A stretch of 64,000 nt of DNA from Mycobacterium shigaense (GCF_002356315.1 NZ_AP018164.1:2418001-2482000), one strand, 5' to 3'; positions 43,371-63,800 are shown, numbered from the stretch's first letter. Program-made: numbers and translations. Notes: generated by a model from the letters alone, not told the origin.

Positions 43371-44168
43371 GTGCTGACCGAACGCTCGGCCCGGGTGGTC
43401 GCGGCGGCCAAATTGCATCGCCATGTCGCCCGGCGCCGGGCGGGCCGGTTTCTGGCCGAGGGCCCCAATCTGGTCGAGGCGGCCTCGGCGCGCGGGCTGG
43501 TCCGCGAAGTGTTCGTCACCGAGGCGGCCGCGCAGCGGCACGCGACGTTGCTGGCGCCGCTGGACGTGCGGGGTTCGGTCCACCTGGTGACCGAGCGCGC
43601 GGCAAAAGCATTGTCCGACACCGTTACTCCGTCGGGACTGGTGGCCGTGTGTGACATGGCGGCGACCCGGCTGGCGGATGCGCTGGCCGGCTCGCCGCGG
43701 CTGGTCGCGGTCGCCGTCGAGATCGGCGAGCCCGGCAATGCGGGCACGCTGATCCGCATTGCCGACGCGATGGGCGCCGCGGCGGTGATTCTCGCCGGGC
43801 ACAGTGTCGATCCGTACAACGGCAAGTGCCTGCGCGCGTCGACCGGCAGCATCTTCACGGTTCCGGTGGTGACCGAACCCGACGCGCCCGCGGTGCTGGC
43901 CGCGCTGCGCGAGGAGGGGCTACAGACGCTGGCCACCACGGTGGACGGCGAGACGCGCCTCGACGAGGCCGACGAGCTGCTGACGAAACCGACCGCGTGG
44001 CTCTTCGGGCCCGAATCGCACGGTCTGCCAATCGAACTCGTCAAGCAGGCGGACCACCGGGTGTGTGTCCCGATGGCCGGCGGCGCCGAAAGCCTGAATG
44101 TGGCCGCGGCCGCGGCGATCTGTCTCTACCAGAGCGCTCGGGCGCTGGGCGGGTTCACGCCGCGCTGA
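43371..44168 (+). CDS. tsnR: SPOUT-family rRNA methyltransferase (TrmH/SpoU)
   Basis: The 265-residue protein has an N-terminal L30e-like RNA-binding part (~1-95) and a C-terminal SPOUT knot with motif 1 EIGEPGNAGTLIRIADA, motif 2 WLFGPESHGLP and motif 3 VPMAGGAESLNVAAAAAI. It should transfer a methyl group from S-adenosylmethionine to a ribose 2' hydroxyl of rRNA. The target nucleotide cannot be read from the sequence; the name follows the M. tuberculosis annotation. It starts at GTG 12 nt after rplT. Confidence 0.93.
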   Translation: MLTERSARVVAAAKLHRHVARRRAGRFLAEGPNLVEAASARGLVREVFVTEAAAQRHATLLAPLDVRGSVHLVTERAAKALSDTVTPSGLVAVCDMAATRLADALAGSPRLVAVAVEIGEPGNAGTLIRIADAMGAAAVILAGHSVDPYNGKCLRASTGSIFTVPVVTEPDAPAVLAALREEGLQTLATTVDGETRLDEADELLTKPTAWLFGPESHGLPIELVKQADHRVCVPMAGGAESLNVAAAAAICLYQSARALGGFTPR

Positions 44169-44174
44169 GCGGAT

Positions 44175-45232
44175 TCACGCGGCGCGGCCGCGGCTGCGCG
44201 GGGGCCGCAGGCCGGCGATCGAGAGCGTGCCATGCACCAACGATCCCGCCCGCTCGAACAGCGTTTTCGCCGGTTCCAGCGGAGAACGCAGAGCGGTTCG
44301 GGACCGGGGCGGGACGTAGTGCATCGGCAGCCCGCGCCGGTCCCGCGGCGGGGCCATGAACGCCGGGGCCTCGACCAGCGGCGCGTTCTTCGGCGCGCGT
44401 CCTTCCGCCCGGCGGTAGGCGGCCAGCGCCCGTGGGTGCAGCCGGATCTCGTCGGGCACCGCCAGGAACGCCACCTCGACGGCCTTGCCGAACAGCCGCA
44501 ACAGGATCTCGTCGCCGGGCGTCCAGCGCATGCCGGTCTTTTCCCGGACCGCGGGCTCGAACAGGCCGGCCGCGATCCAGCGCTGACCCGCGACCAGTGG
44601 CTTGAAGATCTGGTCCCAGATCGGCGTCGGCATCAGGACGAATTTCGGCTTGGGAATGCGCATGGCGAAGATGTCCAGGGTCGCCTGGTTGACCTCCAGC
44701 CGCTCCCGGCAGACTCGGTCCCAGTACTCCTGGAATTCTTCCCAGCTGCCGGGTACCGGCCGCATGCTCATCCCGTACATCCGGTACCACTGCACGTGTT
44801 CGTCGAATAGTTGGCGCTTCTCGGCATCGGTCAGGCCGCCGCAGAAGTATTCGGCCACCTTGATGACGAGCATGAAGAACGTGGCGTGCGCCCAGTAGAA
44901 GGTCTCGGGATTAGCGCGTGATAGCGGCGGCCCCTGGGATCAACGCCCTTGATGGTGTCGTGGTAGTGCTTGATCTGTTGTCCGGTCTGGGCCGCCCGAT
45001 CGCCGTCGTAGACCACGCCCATGATCGGGTAGACCGACCGGGCCACCCGTTGCAGCGGTTCGCGCAGCAGGATCGAATGCTCCTCGACCCCCGCGCCGAG
45101 TTCGGGATACATGTTCTGGATCGCGCCGATCCACACGCCCATCATTCCGGTGCGCAGATCGCCAAAGTACTTCCAGGTCAGGGAATCTGGCCCGAGTGGT
45201 TCGGCCGACGGACTCGATGTGGCAGTCATCAC
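44175..45232 (-). pseudogene. DUF2236 (MpaB-like oxygenase) gene with single-base frameshift (Rv1645c-like)
   Basis: Two overlapping frames together encode one ~350-residue DUF2236 protein. The first frame gives MTATSSPSAEPLGPDSLTWK ... TIKGVDPRGRRYHAL; the second, one base out, resumes at NPETFYWAHATFFMLV and runs to the natural end. The break is near 44910-44916 (RYHAL-NPETF), where one base appears missing. DUF2236 enzymes contain a His-ligated haem b and include latex-clearing Lcp relatives and the MpaB mycophenolate oxygenase. The promoter and ribosome-binding site (AGGAGGGG) look intact, so the break is recent or a sequence error. Confidence 0.88.
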
Positions 45233-45257
45233 GACCCCCTCCTACTACTGGGCTCAC

Positions 45258-45286
45258 GATAGACTTTGACAACGCGCGTTGTCCAC
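45258..45286 (-). promoter_or_regulatory. promoter with embedded 16-bp palindromic operator
   Basis: On the minus strand TGGACA (45286-45281) and TATCGT (45263-45258) are separated by exactly 17 nt, a good SigA-type promoter for the DUF2236 gene, whose start lies 26 nt further on. The perfect palindrome GACAACGCGCGTTGTC (45269-45284) occupies the spacer and overlaps the -35 element. This is the classical layout for repression by a TetR-family dimer. No candidate repressor gene is adjacent. Confidence 0.75.
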
Positions 45287-45428
45287 GGATTCGCCGACGA
45301 AGTCGCACCCTGTTACCGAGATTCCACATCGGTGTGCCGACCGCGTGATCGGGGCGTTCGTTGCGAGATGCAACACAGAGGTGGGACGGTCGTTGCCGGG
45401 CTCAACCGGATCTACCTAGGCTTGCGAC

Positions 45429-46334
45429 GTGGAACTGGGGCCTCGCGATTCGGAGCCGGGGGCGCCCTTGCGAACCGACCCCGGCGCGGTGACGGCGGCG
45501 AGGTCTCCCGCCTCGACCTCCGTCGCGGGCCGGCGCCCCGCGGCGTCGCTCCACAGCGCAGCCCTGTGGTTGCGGTCCACCAATCGCAGCCCGGGCGTGG
45601 TGGCGTTCATCCGCCGCGCACGGCGCCTGTTGCCCGGCGATCCCGAGTTCGGCGACCCGCTGTCCACCGCGGGTGACGGCGGACCGCGGGCCGCCGCGCG
45701 GGCCGCCGACCGTTTGCTGGGAGACCGCGACGCCGCATCACGCGAGGTCAGCCTGACCGTGCTGCAGGTGTGGCAGGCGCTGAGCGAGGCCGTTGCGCGG
45801 CGGCCGGCTAACCCCGAAGTGACGCTGGTGTTCACGGATCTGGTCGGATTTTCCACCTGGTCGTTGCAGGCCGGCGACGACGCAGCCCTCACCCTGCTGC
45901 GGCGGGCGGCGCGGGCCGTCGAACCGCCGTTGCTGGATGCCGGCGGCCACATCGTCAAGCGGATGGGGGACGGGATCATGGCGGTCTTCCGCAATCCGAC
46001 CGTCGCCGTGCAGGCCGTGCTGGCCGCCAAGGACGAACTGAAAGCGGTCGAGGTGGGCGGCTACCAGCCCCGCATGCGGGTGGGTGTGCATACCGGCCGA
46101 CCGCAGCGGCTGGCCGCGGACTGGCTCGGCGTGGACGTCAACATCGCCGCTCGCGTCATGGAACGGGCGGCCAAGGGTGGGGTGATGATCTCAGGCCAAA
46201 CTCTCGACCTGATCCCGCAAAGCGAACTGGACGCGCTCGGTGTCGTCGCTAAACGCGCACGCAAACCGATGTTTTCGGCGAAGGTGGCCGGCATCCCCGC
46301 GGACCTGGCGATCTACCGTCTGGAATACTCTTAG
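45429..46334 (+). CDS. soluble class III adenylyl cyclase (Rv1647-like)
   Basis: The 301-residue protein has an N-terminal helical region (~1-125) and a class III cyclase domain with metal Asp in VFTDLVGFST and RMGDGIMAVF, and the Asn/Arg pair in DVNIAARVMERA. The normal Lys of mammalian-type enzymes is within HIVKRMGDG. It has no membrane helices. The M. tuberculosis orthologue makes cAMP. GTG is the start; the ribosome-binding site is weak. The upstream 196 nt hold the DUF2236 promoter and nothing else I can name; the PE17 gene of M. tuberculosis is missing here. Confidence 0.9.
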   Translation: MELGPRDSEPGAPLRTDPGAVTAARSPASTSVAGRRPAASLHSAALWLRSTNRSPGVVAFIRRARRLLPGDPEFGDPLSTAGDGGPRAAARAADRLLGDRDAASREVSLTVLQVWQALSEAVARRPANPEVTLVFTDLVGFSTWSLQAGDDAALTLLRRAARAVEPPLLDAGGHIVKRMGDGIMAVFRNPTVAVQAVLAAKDELKAVEVGGYQPRMRVGVHTGRPQRLAADWLGVDVNIAARVMERAAKGGVMISGQTLDLIPQSELDALGVVAKRARKPMFSAKVAGIPADLAIYRLEYS

Positions 46335-46382
46335 CCAGTTGACAGTTCCCCATTACAACGTCGAAACAATTTAGCGGTCATA

Positions 46383-48389
<2,007 letters not shown>

Positions 48390-48390
<1 letters not shown>

Positions 48391-50894
48391 TGCGCATCCC
48401 GTACAGCTGGCTGCGCGAGGTCGTTACCGCCGGTGCCCCGGACTGGAACGCCACCGCAGGCGAACTCGAGCAGGCCCTGGTGCGCATCGGCCACGAGGTC
48501 GAGGAGATCGCCACCCTCGGCCCGGTGGAGGGTCCGCTGACCGTGGGCCGGGTGAGCGGCATCGAGGAGCTCACGGACTTCAAGAAACCGATCCGCGCCT
48601 GCCTGGTCGATGTCGGTGAGCAAAAGCCACGCGAGATCGTTTGCGGGGCAACCAATTTCGCGGTCGGTGATCTTGTCGTGGTCGCCCTGCCCGGCACGAC
48701 GCTCCCCGGCGGCTTCGCCATCGCGACTCGCAAGACCTACGGGCGGGTCTCCGACGGAATGATCTGCTCGACGGCCGAACTCGGCATGGGTGTCGAGCAG
48801 CCTGGAATCCTGGTGCTGCCCGCGGGCACCGCGGAGCCGGGCGCCGACGGCGCCGCGGTGCTGGGTCTGGACGACGTCGTGCTGCACCTGGCCATCACCC
48901 CCGACCGCGGCTACTGCATGTCGGTGCGCGGGTTGGCCCGAGAAATCGCCTGCGCCTACGAGCTGGACTTCGTCGACCCGGCCTCCGACGCGGTGATCGC
49001 CCCGTTGCCAGCCGAGGGCGAGGCCTGGCCGCTGACCGTGCAGCCCGAGACCGGCGTGCGCCGGTTCGCGTTGCGTCCCGTCACCGGCATCGATCCCGCC
49101 GCGGTCTCGCCCTGGTGGCTGCAGCGCCGCCTGCTGTTGTCGGGCATCCGGGCGACCTCACCGGCCGTGGACGTGACGAACTACGTGATGCTCGAGCTGG
49201 GGCACCCGATGCATGCCCACGACCGCAATCGCATCACCGGCGCCCTCACGGTGCGCTTCGCCCGGCCCGGCGAGACCGTCCGCACTCTGGATGACGTTGA
49301 CCGCAAACTGGATCCGGGTGACGTTCTGATCGTCGACGAGGCGGCGACGGCCGCGATCGGCGGCGTGATGGGCGCGGCCAGCACCGAGGTGCGCGACGAT
49401 TCCACCGACGTGCTGCTCGAGGCCGCGGTGTGGGATCCGGCCGGCGTATCGCGCACCCAGCGGCGGCTGCACCTGCCCAGCGAGGCGGCGCGCCGGTACG
49501 AGCGGGCCGTGGATCCGGCCATTTCGGTGGCCGTCCTGGACCGGTGTGCCGCGCTGCTTGCCGACATCACCGGGGGAACCGCGGCACCCACCCTGAGCGA
49601 TTGGCGCGGCGACCCGCCAGTGGGCGACTCGGCCGATTGGGCCGGGCCGCCGATCTCGATCGCCGCAGACCTGCCGGACCGCGTCGCCGGGGTGGCATAC
49701 CCGCCGGGCGCGACCGCGCGCCGGCTTCGCCAGATCGGTGCCGCGGTCACCGAAGACGGCGAACTGCTGACCGTGACGCCGCCCAGCTGGCGTCCGGATC
49801 TGCTGCAGCCCGCCGATCTGGTCGAGGAGGTGCTGCGGCTGGAGGGGTTGGAGGCCATCCCGTCCGTGCTGCCGCAAGCTCCCGCGGGCCGCGGGCTGAC
49901 TGCGGGACAGAAGCGCCGGCGCGCGATCGGCAAGGCGCTGGCCGGTGCTGGGTATGTCGAGGTGCTGCCGACACCGTTTTTGCCCGCGGGTGTGTTCGAC
50001 CTGTGGGGGCTGGCCGTCGACGATCCGCGACGCAACACCGCCGACGTGCTCAACCCCCTGGAGGCCGACCGCCCGGCCCTGGCCACCACCCTGCTGCCCG
50101 GACTGCTGGAATCCCTGGGGCGCAACGTCTCTCGTGGACTGGTCGATGTCGCGCTGTTCGCCATCGCCCAAGTGGTGCAGCCGACCCAGCAGACCGGCCG
50201 GCTCGAGCTCATCCCGGTGGATCGCCGGCCGACGGATGCCGAGATCGCAGGCCTCGATGCCTCGTTGCCGCGGCAACCCCAGCACGTGGCCGCGGTGCTG
50301 ACCGGGCTGCGCGAGCCGCGCGGGCCGTGGGGCCCCGGCCGCCGGGTCGAGGCCGCCGATGCGTTCGAGACGGTGCGAGTCATCGCCCGTGCCGGCGGTT
50401 TTGGAGTCACGCTGCGCGCGGCTCAGTATCTGCCGTGGCATCCGGGACGGTGCGCCGAGGTGCTCGTCGGCCAGACCGCCGTCGGCTACGCCGGGCAGCT
50501 GCACCCCGCCGTCGTCGAGCGCACGGGCCTGCCGAAGGGCACCTGCGCCATCGAACTGAACCTCGACGCGATTCCGATCGTCGAGGCGCTGCCGGCGCCG
50601 CGCGTGTCGCCGTTCCCCGCCGTCTTCCAAGACCTCAGCCTGGTGGTGTCGGCCGAGGTGCCCGCCGCCGCGGTGGTCGACGCCGTCCGCGACGGGGCTG
50701 GCGAATTGCTGGAGCACCTCGAGCTGTTCGACGTCTTCACCGGCGCGCAGGTCGGCGAAGGGCGCAAGTCGCTCACCTTCGCCCTGCGGTTCCGGGCGCC
50801 CGATCGCACGCTGACCGAGGACGACGCCAGCGCGGCCCGCGATGCCGCCGTGCGCCGTGCCGCCGAGGCGGTCGGCGCCGAGCTGCGCGCTTAG
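48390..50894 (+). CDS. pheT: phenylalanyl-tRNA synthetase beta subunit
   Basis: The 834-residue protein has a tRNA-binding EMAP-like domain (~40-150, [20 protein letters not shown]), the B3/B4 editing domain that hydrolyses Tyr-tRNA-Phe (~210-380), the B5 domain, a catalytic-like core and a C-terminal ferredoxin-fold anticodon-binding domain ([12 protein letters not shown] ... [15 protein letters not shown]). Length fits the family (831 in M. tuberculosis). It is co-translated with pheS. The PE_PGRS30 gene that follows in M. tuberculosis is absent, so argC comes 61 nt later. Confidence 0.97.
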
Positions 50895-50939
50895 CGTGTT
50901 CGGGCGCCGGTCGGTCGGTGGCATGGATTTGCAAACCTT

Positions 50940-53215
<2,276 letters not shown>

Positions 53216-53219
<4 letters not shown>

Positions 53220-53272
53220 CGCGCACCGGCGACGATGCACAACGACGTGATGAGGAGAAGCGGCGCATAACC
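53216..53272 (+). repeat. MIRU-like spacer between argJ and argB
   Basis: The 57-nt spacer starts with ATGA overlapping the argJ stop, contains GACGATGCACAACG and GATGAGGAGAAGCGGCGC, and stays open in frame into argB. The same elements in the same order occur at the argB/argD junction, and they resemble mycobacterial interspersed repetitive units, which sit at such junctions with overlapping start and stop codons. It could encode an N-terminal extension of ArgB if the ATG is used. Confidence 0.55.
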
Positions 53273-54157
53273 GTGGCGACCGACGCGCTGTCCACCCAGG
53301 TCAAGGCGCAGGTGCTGGCCGAGGCGCTGCCCTGGCTCAAGCAACTGAACGGCAAGATCGTCGTAATCAAGTACGGCGGCAACGCCATGACCGACGACGG
53401 CCTGCGGTACGCATTCGCCGCTGACATGGCGTTCCTGCGCAACTGCGGAGTCCATCCGGTGGTGGTGCACGGGGGCGGACCGCAGATCACCGCCATGCTG
53501 CGCCGCCTGGGCATCGACAAGGGCGACTTCAAGGGCGGATTCCGGGTCACCACACCGGAAGTGCTCGAGGTGGCGCGGATGGTGTTGTTCGGGCAGGTCG
53601 GCCGCGAGCTGGTGAACCTGATCAACGCGCACGGCCCCTACGCCGTGGGTATCACCGGCGAGGACGCCCAGCTATTCACCGCGGTTCGGCGCAGCGTTAC
53701 CGTCGACGGCGTGGCCACCGACATCGGCCTGGTCGGCGACGTCGACACGGTGAACACCGCGGCGCTGCTGGATCTCATCGCGGCGCAGCGTATTCCGGTG
53801 GTCTCCACGCTAGCGCCGGATGCTGAAGGTGTGGTGCACAATATCAACGCCGACACCGCCGCGGCGGCGTTGGCCGAAGCCCTGGGAGCGGAAAAACTGT
53901 TGATGCTCACCGATGTAGAAGGCCTGTACACCAGCTGGCCGGACCGCGATTCGCTGGTCAGCGAAATCGACACCGCCACACTGGCACAACTGCTGCCCAG
54001 CCTGGAGACCGGCATGATCCCGAAGGTCGAGGCGTGCCTACGGGCGGTGACCGCGGGTGTGCCCAGCGCCCACGTCATCGACGGCCGGGTCGAGCACTGC
54101 GTGCTCGTGGAGCTGTTCACCGACGCGGGCACCGGCACCAAGGTGGTGCCCGCATGA
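53273..54157 (+). CDS. argB: acetylglutamate kinase
   Basis: The 294-residue protein (the M. tuberculosis length) has the amino acid kinase fold: KYGGNAM (~27) for phosphate binding, [11 protein letters not shown], the substrate Arg region [13 protein letters not shown] and [10 protein letters not shown]. It phosphorylates N-acetylglutamate and is the arginine-inhibited step. The GTG at [15 protein letters not shown] was chosen because homology begins here; the ATG in the ATGA overlap 57 nt upstream is in frame and also possible. Confidence 0.95.
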   Translation: MATDALSTQVKAQVLAEALPWLKQLNGKIVVIKYGGNAMTDDGLRYAFAADMAFLRNCGVHPVVVHGGGPQITAMLRRLGIDKGDFKGGFRVTTPEVLEVARMVLFGQVGRELVNLINAHGPYAVGITGEDAQLFTAVRRSVTVDGVATDIGLVGDVDTVNTAALLDLIAAQRIPVVSTLAPDAEGVVHNINADTAAAALAEALGAEKLLMLTDVEGLYTSWPDRDSLVSEIDTATLAQLLPSLETGMIPKVEACLRAVTAGVPSAHVIDGRVEHCVLVELFTDAGTGTKVVPA

Positions 54158-54199
54158 CGACGACGACGCAGAGCGCAGCGATGCTGAGGAGCGGCACCA
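54154..54199 (+). repeat. MIRU-like spacer between argB and argD
   Basis: This 46-nt spacer begins with ATGA overlapping the argB stop and carries GACGACGCAGAGCGCAGCGATG and AGGAGCGGCACC in spaced-out form, matching the argJ/argB spacer block by block and the MIRU pattern of M. tuberculosis. The AGGAG inside it doubles as the ribosome-binding site of argD. Confidence 0.55.
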
Positions 54200-56315
<2,116 letters not shown>

Positions 56316-56316
<1 letters not shown>

Positions 56317-56816
56317 TGACGCGCAATGCCGCCAAGGCGGTTTCCGACATCACCCGCGCCGGCCGGCAAGCTCGTATCGTCACCATCCTGTCGTCGTCGG
56401 CGATCAGCAGCCAAGGTGAGCTGGCGGCCCGGCTGGCCGACGACGGGATCGACGTCACCCAGGCCACGCTGTCGCGCGACCTCGAAGAGCTCGGCGCGGT
56501 GAAGCTGCGCGGCGCGGACGGCGGCGTGGGGGTCTATGTCGTGCCCGAGGACGGCAGCCCGGTGCGCGGGGTGTCCGGCGGCACCGCGCGGCTGTCCCGG
56601 CTGCTGAGCGAGCTGCTGGTGTCCACCGACTCCAGCGCCAACCTCGCCGTGCTGCGGACCCCGCCCGGCGGAGCCGATTATTTGGCCAGCGCACTCGATC
56701 GTGCGGCGTTACCGTACGTCGTCGGCACCATCGCCGGCGATGACACCGTCTTCGTGGCGGCCCGGGAGCCGATGACCGGCGCCGAGCTGGCCAGCACGTT
56801 GGAAAACCTGAAGTAA
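56316..56816 (+). CDS. argR: arginine repressor
   Basis: The 166-residue protein has an N-terminal winged helix ([13 protein letters not shown], then [13 protein letters not shown]) and a C-terminal hexamerisation and arginine-binding domain ([14 protein letters not shown]). With arginine it binds ARG boxes such as that before argC. Being within the operon, it is subject to its own control. An ATG seven codons upstream overlaps argF; the TGATG start was preferred, giving a length near the 170 of M. tuberculosis. Confidence 0.95.
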
Positions 56817-56847
56817 AGCCTCACGGCTGCGGATTGGAGATTGATCG

Positions 56848-59527
<2,680 letters not shown>

Positions 59528-59554
59528 CCGGCGGCCTGCGGTCTGGGCCATTCT

Positions 59555-59611
59555 TTGCCGCAGCCCTGCGAGGACGACTAAACTTCCAGCTCAAAGCGAG
59601 CGGTTGAACCG
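59555..59611 (+). promoter_or_regulatory. candidate promoter of the polyketide genes
   Basis: TTGCCG (59555-59560) and TAAACT (59579-59584) are spaced by 18 nt. A short palindrome CGGTTGAACCG (59601-59611) lies downstream, where a repressor could bind. The type III synthase starts 37 nt later, after an AAGGGGTGGG ribosome-binding site. The evidence is pattern only. Confidence 0.35.
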
Positions 59612-59647
59612 TTCAGCCCAGATTTGCATACCCAAGGGGTGGGATCC

Positions 59648-60709
59648 ATGAGCGTCATCGCAGGTGTATTTGGTGCGTTGCCGCCGTATCGCTATTCGCA
59701 GCGCGAACTCACGGACTTCTTCGTCAGCATTCCCGAATTCGAGGGCTACGAGGACATCGTCCGGCAGCTGCACACCAGCGCCAAGGTCAACGGCCGCCAC
59801 CTGGTCATGCCGCTGGAGCGCTACCCCGAGCTCACCGACTTCGGCGTCGCCAACCAGATCTACATCGACAACGCCGTCGAGCTGGGCTGCCAGGCGCTGA
59901 TGGGGGCGCTGGACGAGGCGGGCCTGCGGCCGGCCGACCTGGACGTGCTGATCACGACGACGGTCACCGGGCTGGCGATCCCGTCCATCGACGCCCGGAT
60001 CGCCGGGCGGGTCGGGCTGCGCGACGACGTGCGGCGGGTGCCGCTGTTCGGGCTGGGCTGCGTGGCCGGGGCGGCCGGCGTCGCCCGGCTGAACGACTAC
60101 CTGCGCGGTGCGCCCGACGGCGCGGCCGCGTTGATCTCGGTGGAACTGTGCTCGCTGACCTACCCCGGATACAAGCCCTCGCTGGCGGGCCTGGTCGGCA
60201 GCGCCCTGTTTGCTGACGGCGCGGCAGCGGTGGTCGCCGCCGGCGATCGTCGCGCCGAACGGATCGGCGCCGGCGGCCCCGACGTCATCGACTCGCGCAG
60301 CCATCTCTACCCCGATTCGCTGCGCACCATGGGCTACGACGTGGGTGCCACCGGATTCGAGCTGGTGCTGTCCAAGGATGTCGCGGCCGTCGTCGAGCAG
60401 TACATCGAGGACGACGTCACCGGCTTCCTCGGGGCGCACGGCCTGACCGTGACCGACGTCGGCGCGTTCGTCAGCCACCCCGGCGGTCCCAAGGTCATCG
60501 AGGCGATCAACGCGGCGCTCAGCCTGCCACCCGATGCCTTGGAGCTGACCTGGCGGTCGCTCGGCGAGATCGGTAACCTCTCGTCGGCGTCGGTGCTGCA
60601 CGTGCTGCGCGACACCATCGCCAAGAAGCCGAACAGCGGAAGCCCGGGCCTGATGCTCGCGATGGGTCCCGGCTTCTGCTCCGAACTCGTGTTGTTGCGC
60701 TGGCACTGA
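59648..60709 (+). CDS. pks10: type III polyketide synthase (chalcone synthase-like)
   Basis: The 353-residue protein has the thiolase-fold triad of type III synthases: nucleophile Cys138 in [11 protein letters not shown], His in VSHPGGPKV and Asn in [10 protein letters not shown], and ends [10 protein letters not shown]. Length is identical to M. tuberculosis Pks10, with high similarity throughout. Type III enzymes extend acyl-CoA starters with malonyl-CoA, often giving alkyl-pyrones or resorcinols; mycobacterial relatives Pks11 and Pks18 accept long-chain acyl-CoA. The ATG at [13 protein letters not shown] was chosen over one eight codons upstream. Confidence 0.93.
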   Translation: MSVIAGVFGALPPYRYSQRELTDFFVSIPEFEGYEDIVRQLHTSAKVNGRHLVMPLERYPELTDFGVANQIYIDNAVELGCQALMGALDEAGLRPADLDVLITTTVTGLAIPSIDARIAGRVGLRDDVRRVPLFGLGCVAGAAGVARLNDYLRGAPDGAAALISVELCSLTYPGYKPSLAGLVGSALFADGAAAVVAAGDRRAERIGAGGPDVIDSRSHLYPDSLRTMGYDVGATGFELVLSKDVAAVVEQYIEDDVTGFLGAHGLTVTDVGAFVSHPGGPKVIEAINAALSLPPDALELTWRSLGEIGNLSSASVLHVLRDTIAKKPNSGSPGLMLAMGPGFCSELVLLRWH

Positions 60710-60803
60710 TGCGAGCGTGTGGACTCTGTTTCACCCCGTAGGCAATGACGCGTGATTGCGCTGCTTCGCCCGTTCGGTGGGGCGATACGAAAGGCCGGGT
60801 TGC

Positions 60804-63800
60804 ATGAACAGCACTCCTGAGGAGCTGGTCAGGGCCCTGCGCGCGTCGCTCAAGGAAAACGAGCGGCTGAAGCGGGAAAACCGCGAATACCTCGCCGTGC
60901 TCGCCGAGGAAGCGACCGAGCCGGTGGCGTTGGTGGGCATGGCCTGCCGATATCCGGGCGGAGTGGACTCCCCGGAGGCGCTGTGGGAGATGGTCGCCGA
61001 GGGGCGCGACGTCGTGTCGGATTTTCCGACCGACCGCGGCTGGGATCTGGCCGGGCTGTACGACTCCGATCCCGACGCGACCGGCAAGTCGTACACTCGC
61101 AGCGGCGGGTTCCTTTCGGACGTCGGCGATTTCGATGCCGCGTTCTTCGGTATCGCGCCCAGCGAGGCGCTGGCGATGGACCCGCAGCAGCGGCTGCTGC
61201 TGGAGATCTCGTGGGAGGCGTTGGAGCGGGCCGGAATTGACCCGGTCACCTTGCGCGGCACGGCGACGGGCGTGTTCGTCGGCATCTTCCACGGTTCGTA
61301 CGGCGGCCAGGGCCGCGTCCCGGGCGACCTGGAGCGCTACGGGCTGCGCGGTTCCACGCTGAGCGTCGCCTCCGGACGGGTCGCCTATTCGCTCGGGTTG
61401 GAGGGCCCGGCGGTGTCGGTGGACACCGCGTGCTCGTCGTCGCTGGTGGCCTTGCATCTGGCCGCGCGGTCGCTGCGCTCGGGCGAGTGCGATGTGGCGC
61501 TGGTCGGCGGCGTGACGGTGATGGCCACCCCGGCGATGTTCGTGGAGTTCAGCCGGCAGCGCGCGTTGTCGCCCGATGGCCGGTGCAAGGCGTATGCCGG
61601 TGCCGCCGACGGGACCGGATTCTCCGAGGGTGTCGGCGCGTTGGTGCTGGAGCGGCTGGCCGATGCACGGCGGTTGGGGCATCGGGTGCTCGCGGTGGTG
61701 CGCGGTTCGGCGGTCAACCAAGACGGGGCCTCCAATGGGCTGGCGACCCCCAACGGGCCAGCGCAGCAACGGGTGATCCGCGCTGCGTTGGCCAGCGCCC
61801 GGTTGGGCACGGCGGACGTGGATCTGGTGGAAGGCCATGGAACCGGCACCACCCTAGGCGACCCCATTGAGGCGCAGGCGATTCTGGCAACCTACGGGCA
61901 GGACCGCCCGGCCGATCAGCCGTTGTGGTTGGGGTCGATCAAGTCCAACATGGGCCATACGTCGGCGGCGGCCGGAGTGGCCGGTGTCATCAAGATGGTG
62001 CAGGCCATGCGCCACGGCGTGATGCCCAAGACGTTGCACGTGGATGTGCCGACGCCGCATGTGGATTGGTCGGCGGGCGCGGTCTCCCTGCTGACCGAGC
62101 GGCAGGCGTGGCCGCCGCACGATCGGCCACGCCGTGCGGCGGTGTCGTCGTTCGGGATCAGCGGCACCAACGCCCACGTGATTCTCGAACAGGCGCCGAC
62201 CATGGAAACCGTTGGCAAACCTACAGATAACGAGATGCCAGTAGTGCCGTGGGCGTTGTCGGCCCGTTCGCCCGAGGCGCTGGCCGGTCAGGCGCAGCGG
62301 TTGCTGGCCCGTGTGCAGGCCGATCCGGGTCTCCGGGCGACCGACGTGGGATGGTCGCTGGTCTCGACGCGGTCGGTGTTCGAGCATCGGGCCGTCGTCG
62401 TCGGCGCCCGCGCCGACCTGACGGCCGGATTGGCCGAACTGGCCGCCGGCGAGCCGGGCGCGAACGTGGTGGCCGGCCGAGCCCGCCCGGCCGGCAAGAC
62501 CGTGTTCGTGTTTCCCGGTCAGGGATCGCAGTGGAGCGGGATGGGGGCCCAATTACTCGACACCGCACCGATATTCGCCGAGCATCTGAACCGTTGTGAG
62601 AAGGCTCTCGGCGAGCACGTCCAGTGGTCGCTGATCGACGTCATCCGCGGCGCGCCCGGCGCGCCGGGTCTCGATCGGGTGGACGTGGTGCAGCCCGTTC
62701 TGTGGGCCATGATGGTGTCGCTGGCCGAACTGTGGCGCTCGGTGGGCGTGCATCCCGATGCGGTCATCGGCCATTCGCAGGGCGAGATCGCCGCGGCCTA
62801 CGTGGCCGGTGCGCTGTCGTTGGAAGACGCCGCGCGGGTGGTGGCGCTGCGTAGCCGGCTGCTGGTGCAGCTGTCGGGGGCCGGGGGTATGGTCTCGCTG
62901 GCGTGTGGTCGATCGCAGGCGGACGAGCTGCTGGCGCCGGCGGGCGAGCACCTGAATATCGCTGCGGTCAACGGTGTTTCGGCGATCGTCGTATCGGGTG
63001 AGGTCGGCGCGCTGGACGAGCTGATGCGGCGTTGTGAGGCCGCCCAGGTGCGGGCCCGCCGCATCGACGTCGACTATGCCTCGCACTCGGCGCAGGTCGA
63101 CGCGATCCGTGAGCCGTTGACCCAGGCCCTGGCCGGCATCGAGCCGCGCTCGTCCTCGGTCACCTTCTTCTCGACGGTCACCGGCGCGGCCGTCGACACC
63201 GCGGGCTTGGACGCGGAATACTGGTACCGCAGCATCCGTCAGACCGTGCAATTCGAAGCGGCGGTCCGCACCGCGAGTGACGCCGGGTACCGGGTGTTCA
63301 TCGAATCCAGCCCGCACCCGGTGCTGATGGCCGGCATCGAAGGCACCGTCGGCGACGACGGCGTCGTCATTCCCTCGCTTGGCCGCGACGACGGCGGTCT
63401 GGACAGGTTCTGGCTGTCGGCGGCTCAGGCCCACGTCGCGGGCGTGGCGGTGGACTGGCGCTCGGTGTTCGCCGGGGGTCGTCAGGTGGACTTGCCAACG
63501 TATGCGTTCACCGGCCGGCGATTCTGGTTGCCGCCATTGGAGATCGGTGGCGGCGACCTGGGCGGCGTGGGCGTGGCCGGCGCCGAGCATGGACTGCTGG
63601 GGGCGGTGGTCGAGCGGCCGGATTCCGGTGGGGTGGTGTTGACGGGCTCGCTGTCCGTCGGCGGCGCGCCGTGGCTGGCCGACCATGCCGTCGCCGGTGT
63701 GGTGCTGTTTCCCGGCGCCGGGTTTGTGGAGCTGGCGTTGCGGGCCGGTGACGAGGTCGGCTGCACGGTGGTCGAGGAGTTGACCCTGTCGGCGCCGTTG

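Noticed and set aside
49158..50924. 588-codon open frame on the minus strand
   Set aside because: It is antisense to pheT, which is full length and conserved; the composition is that of a shadow frame.
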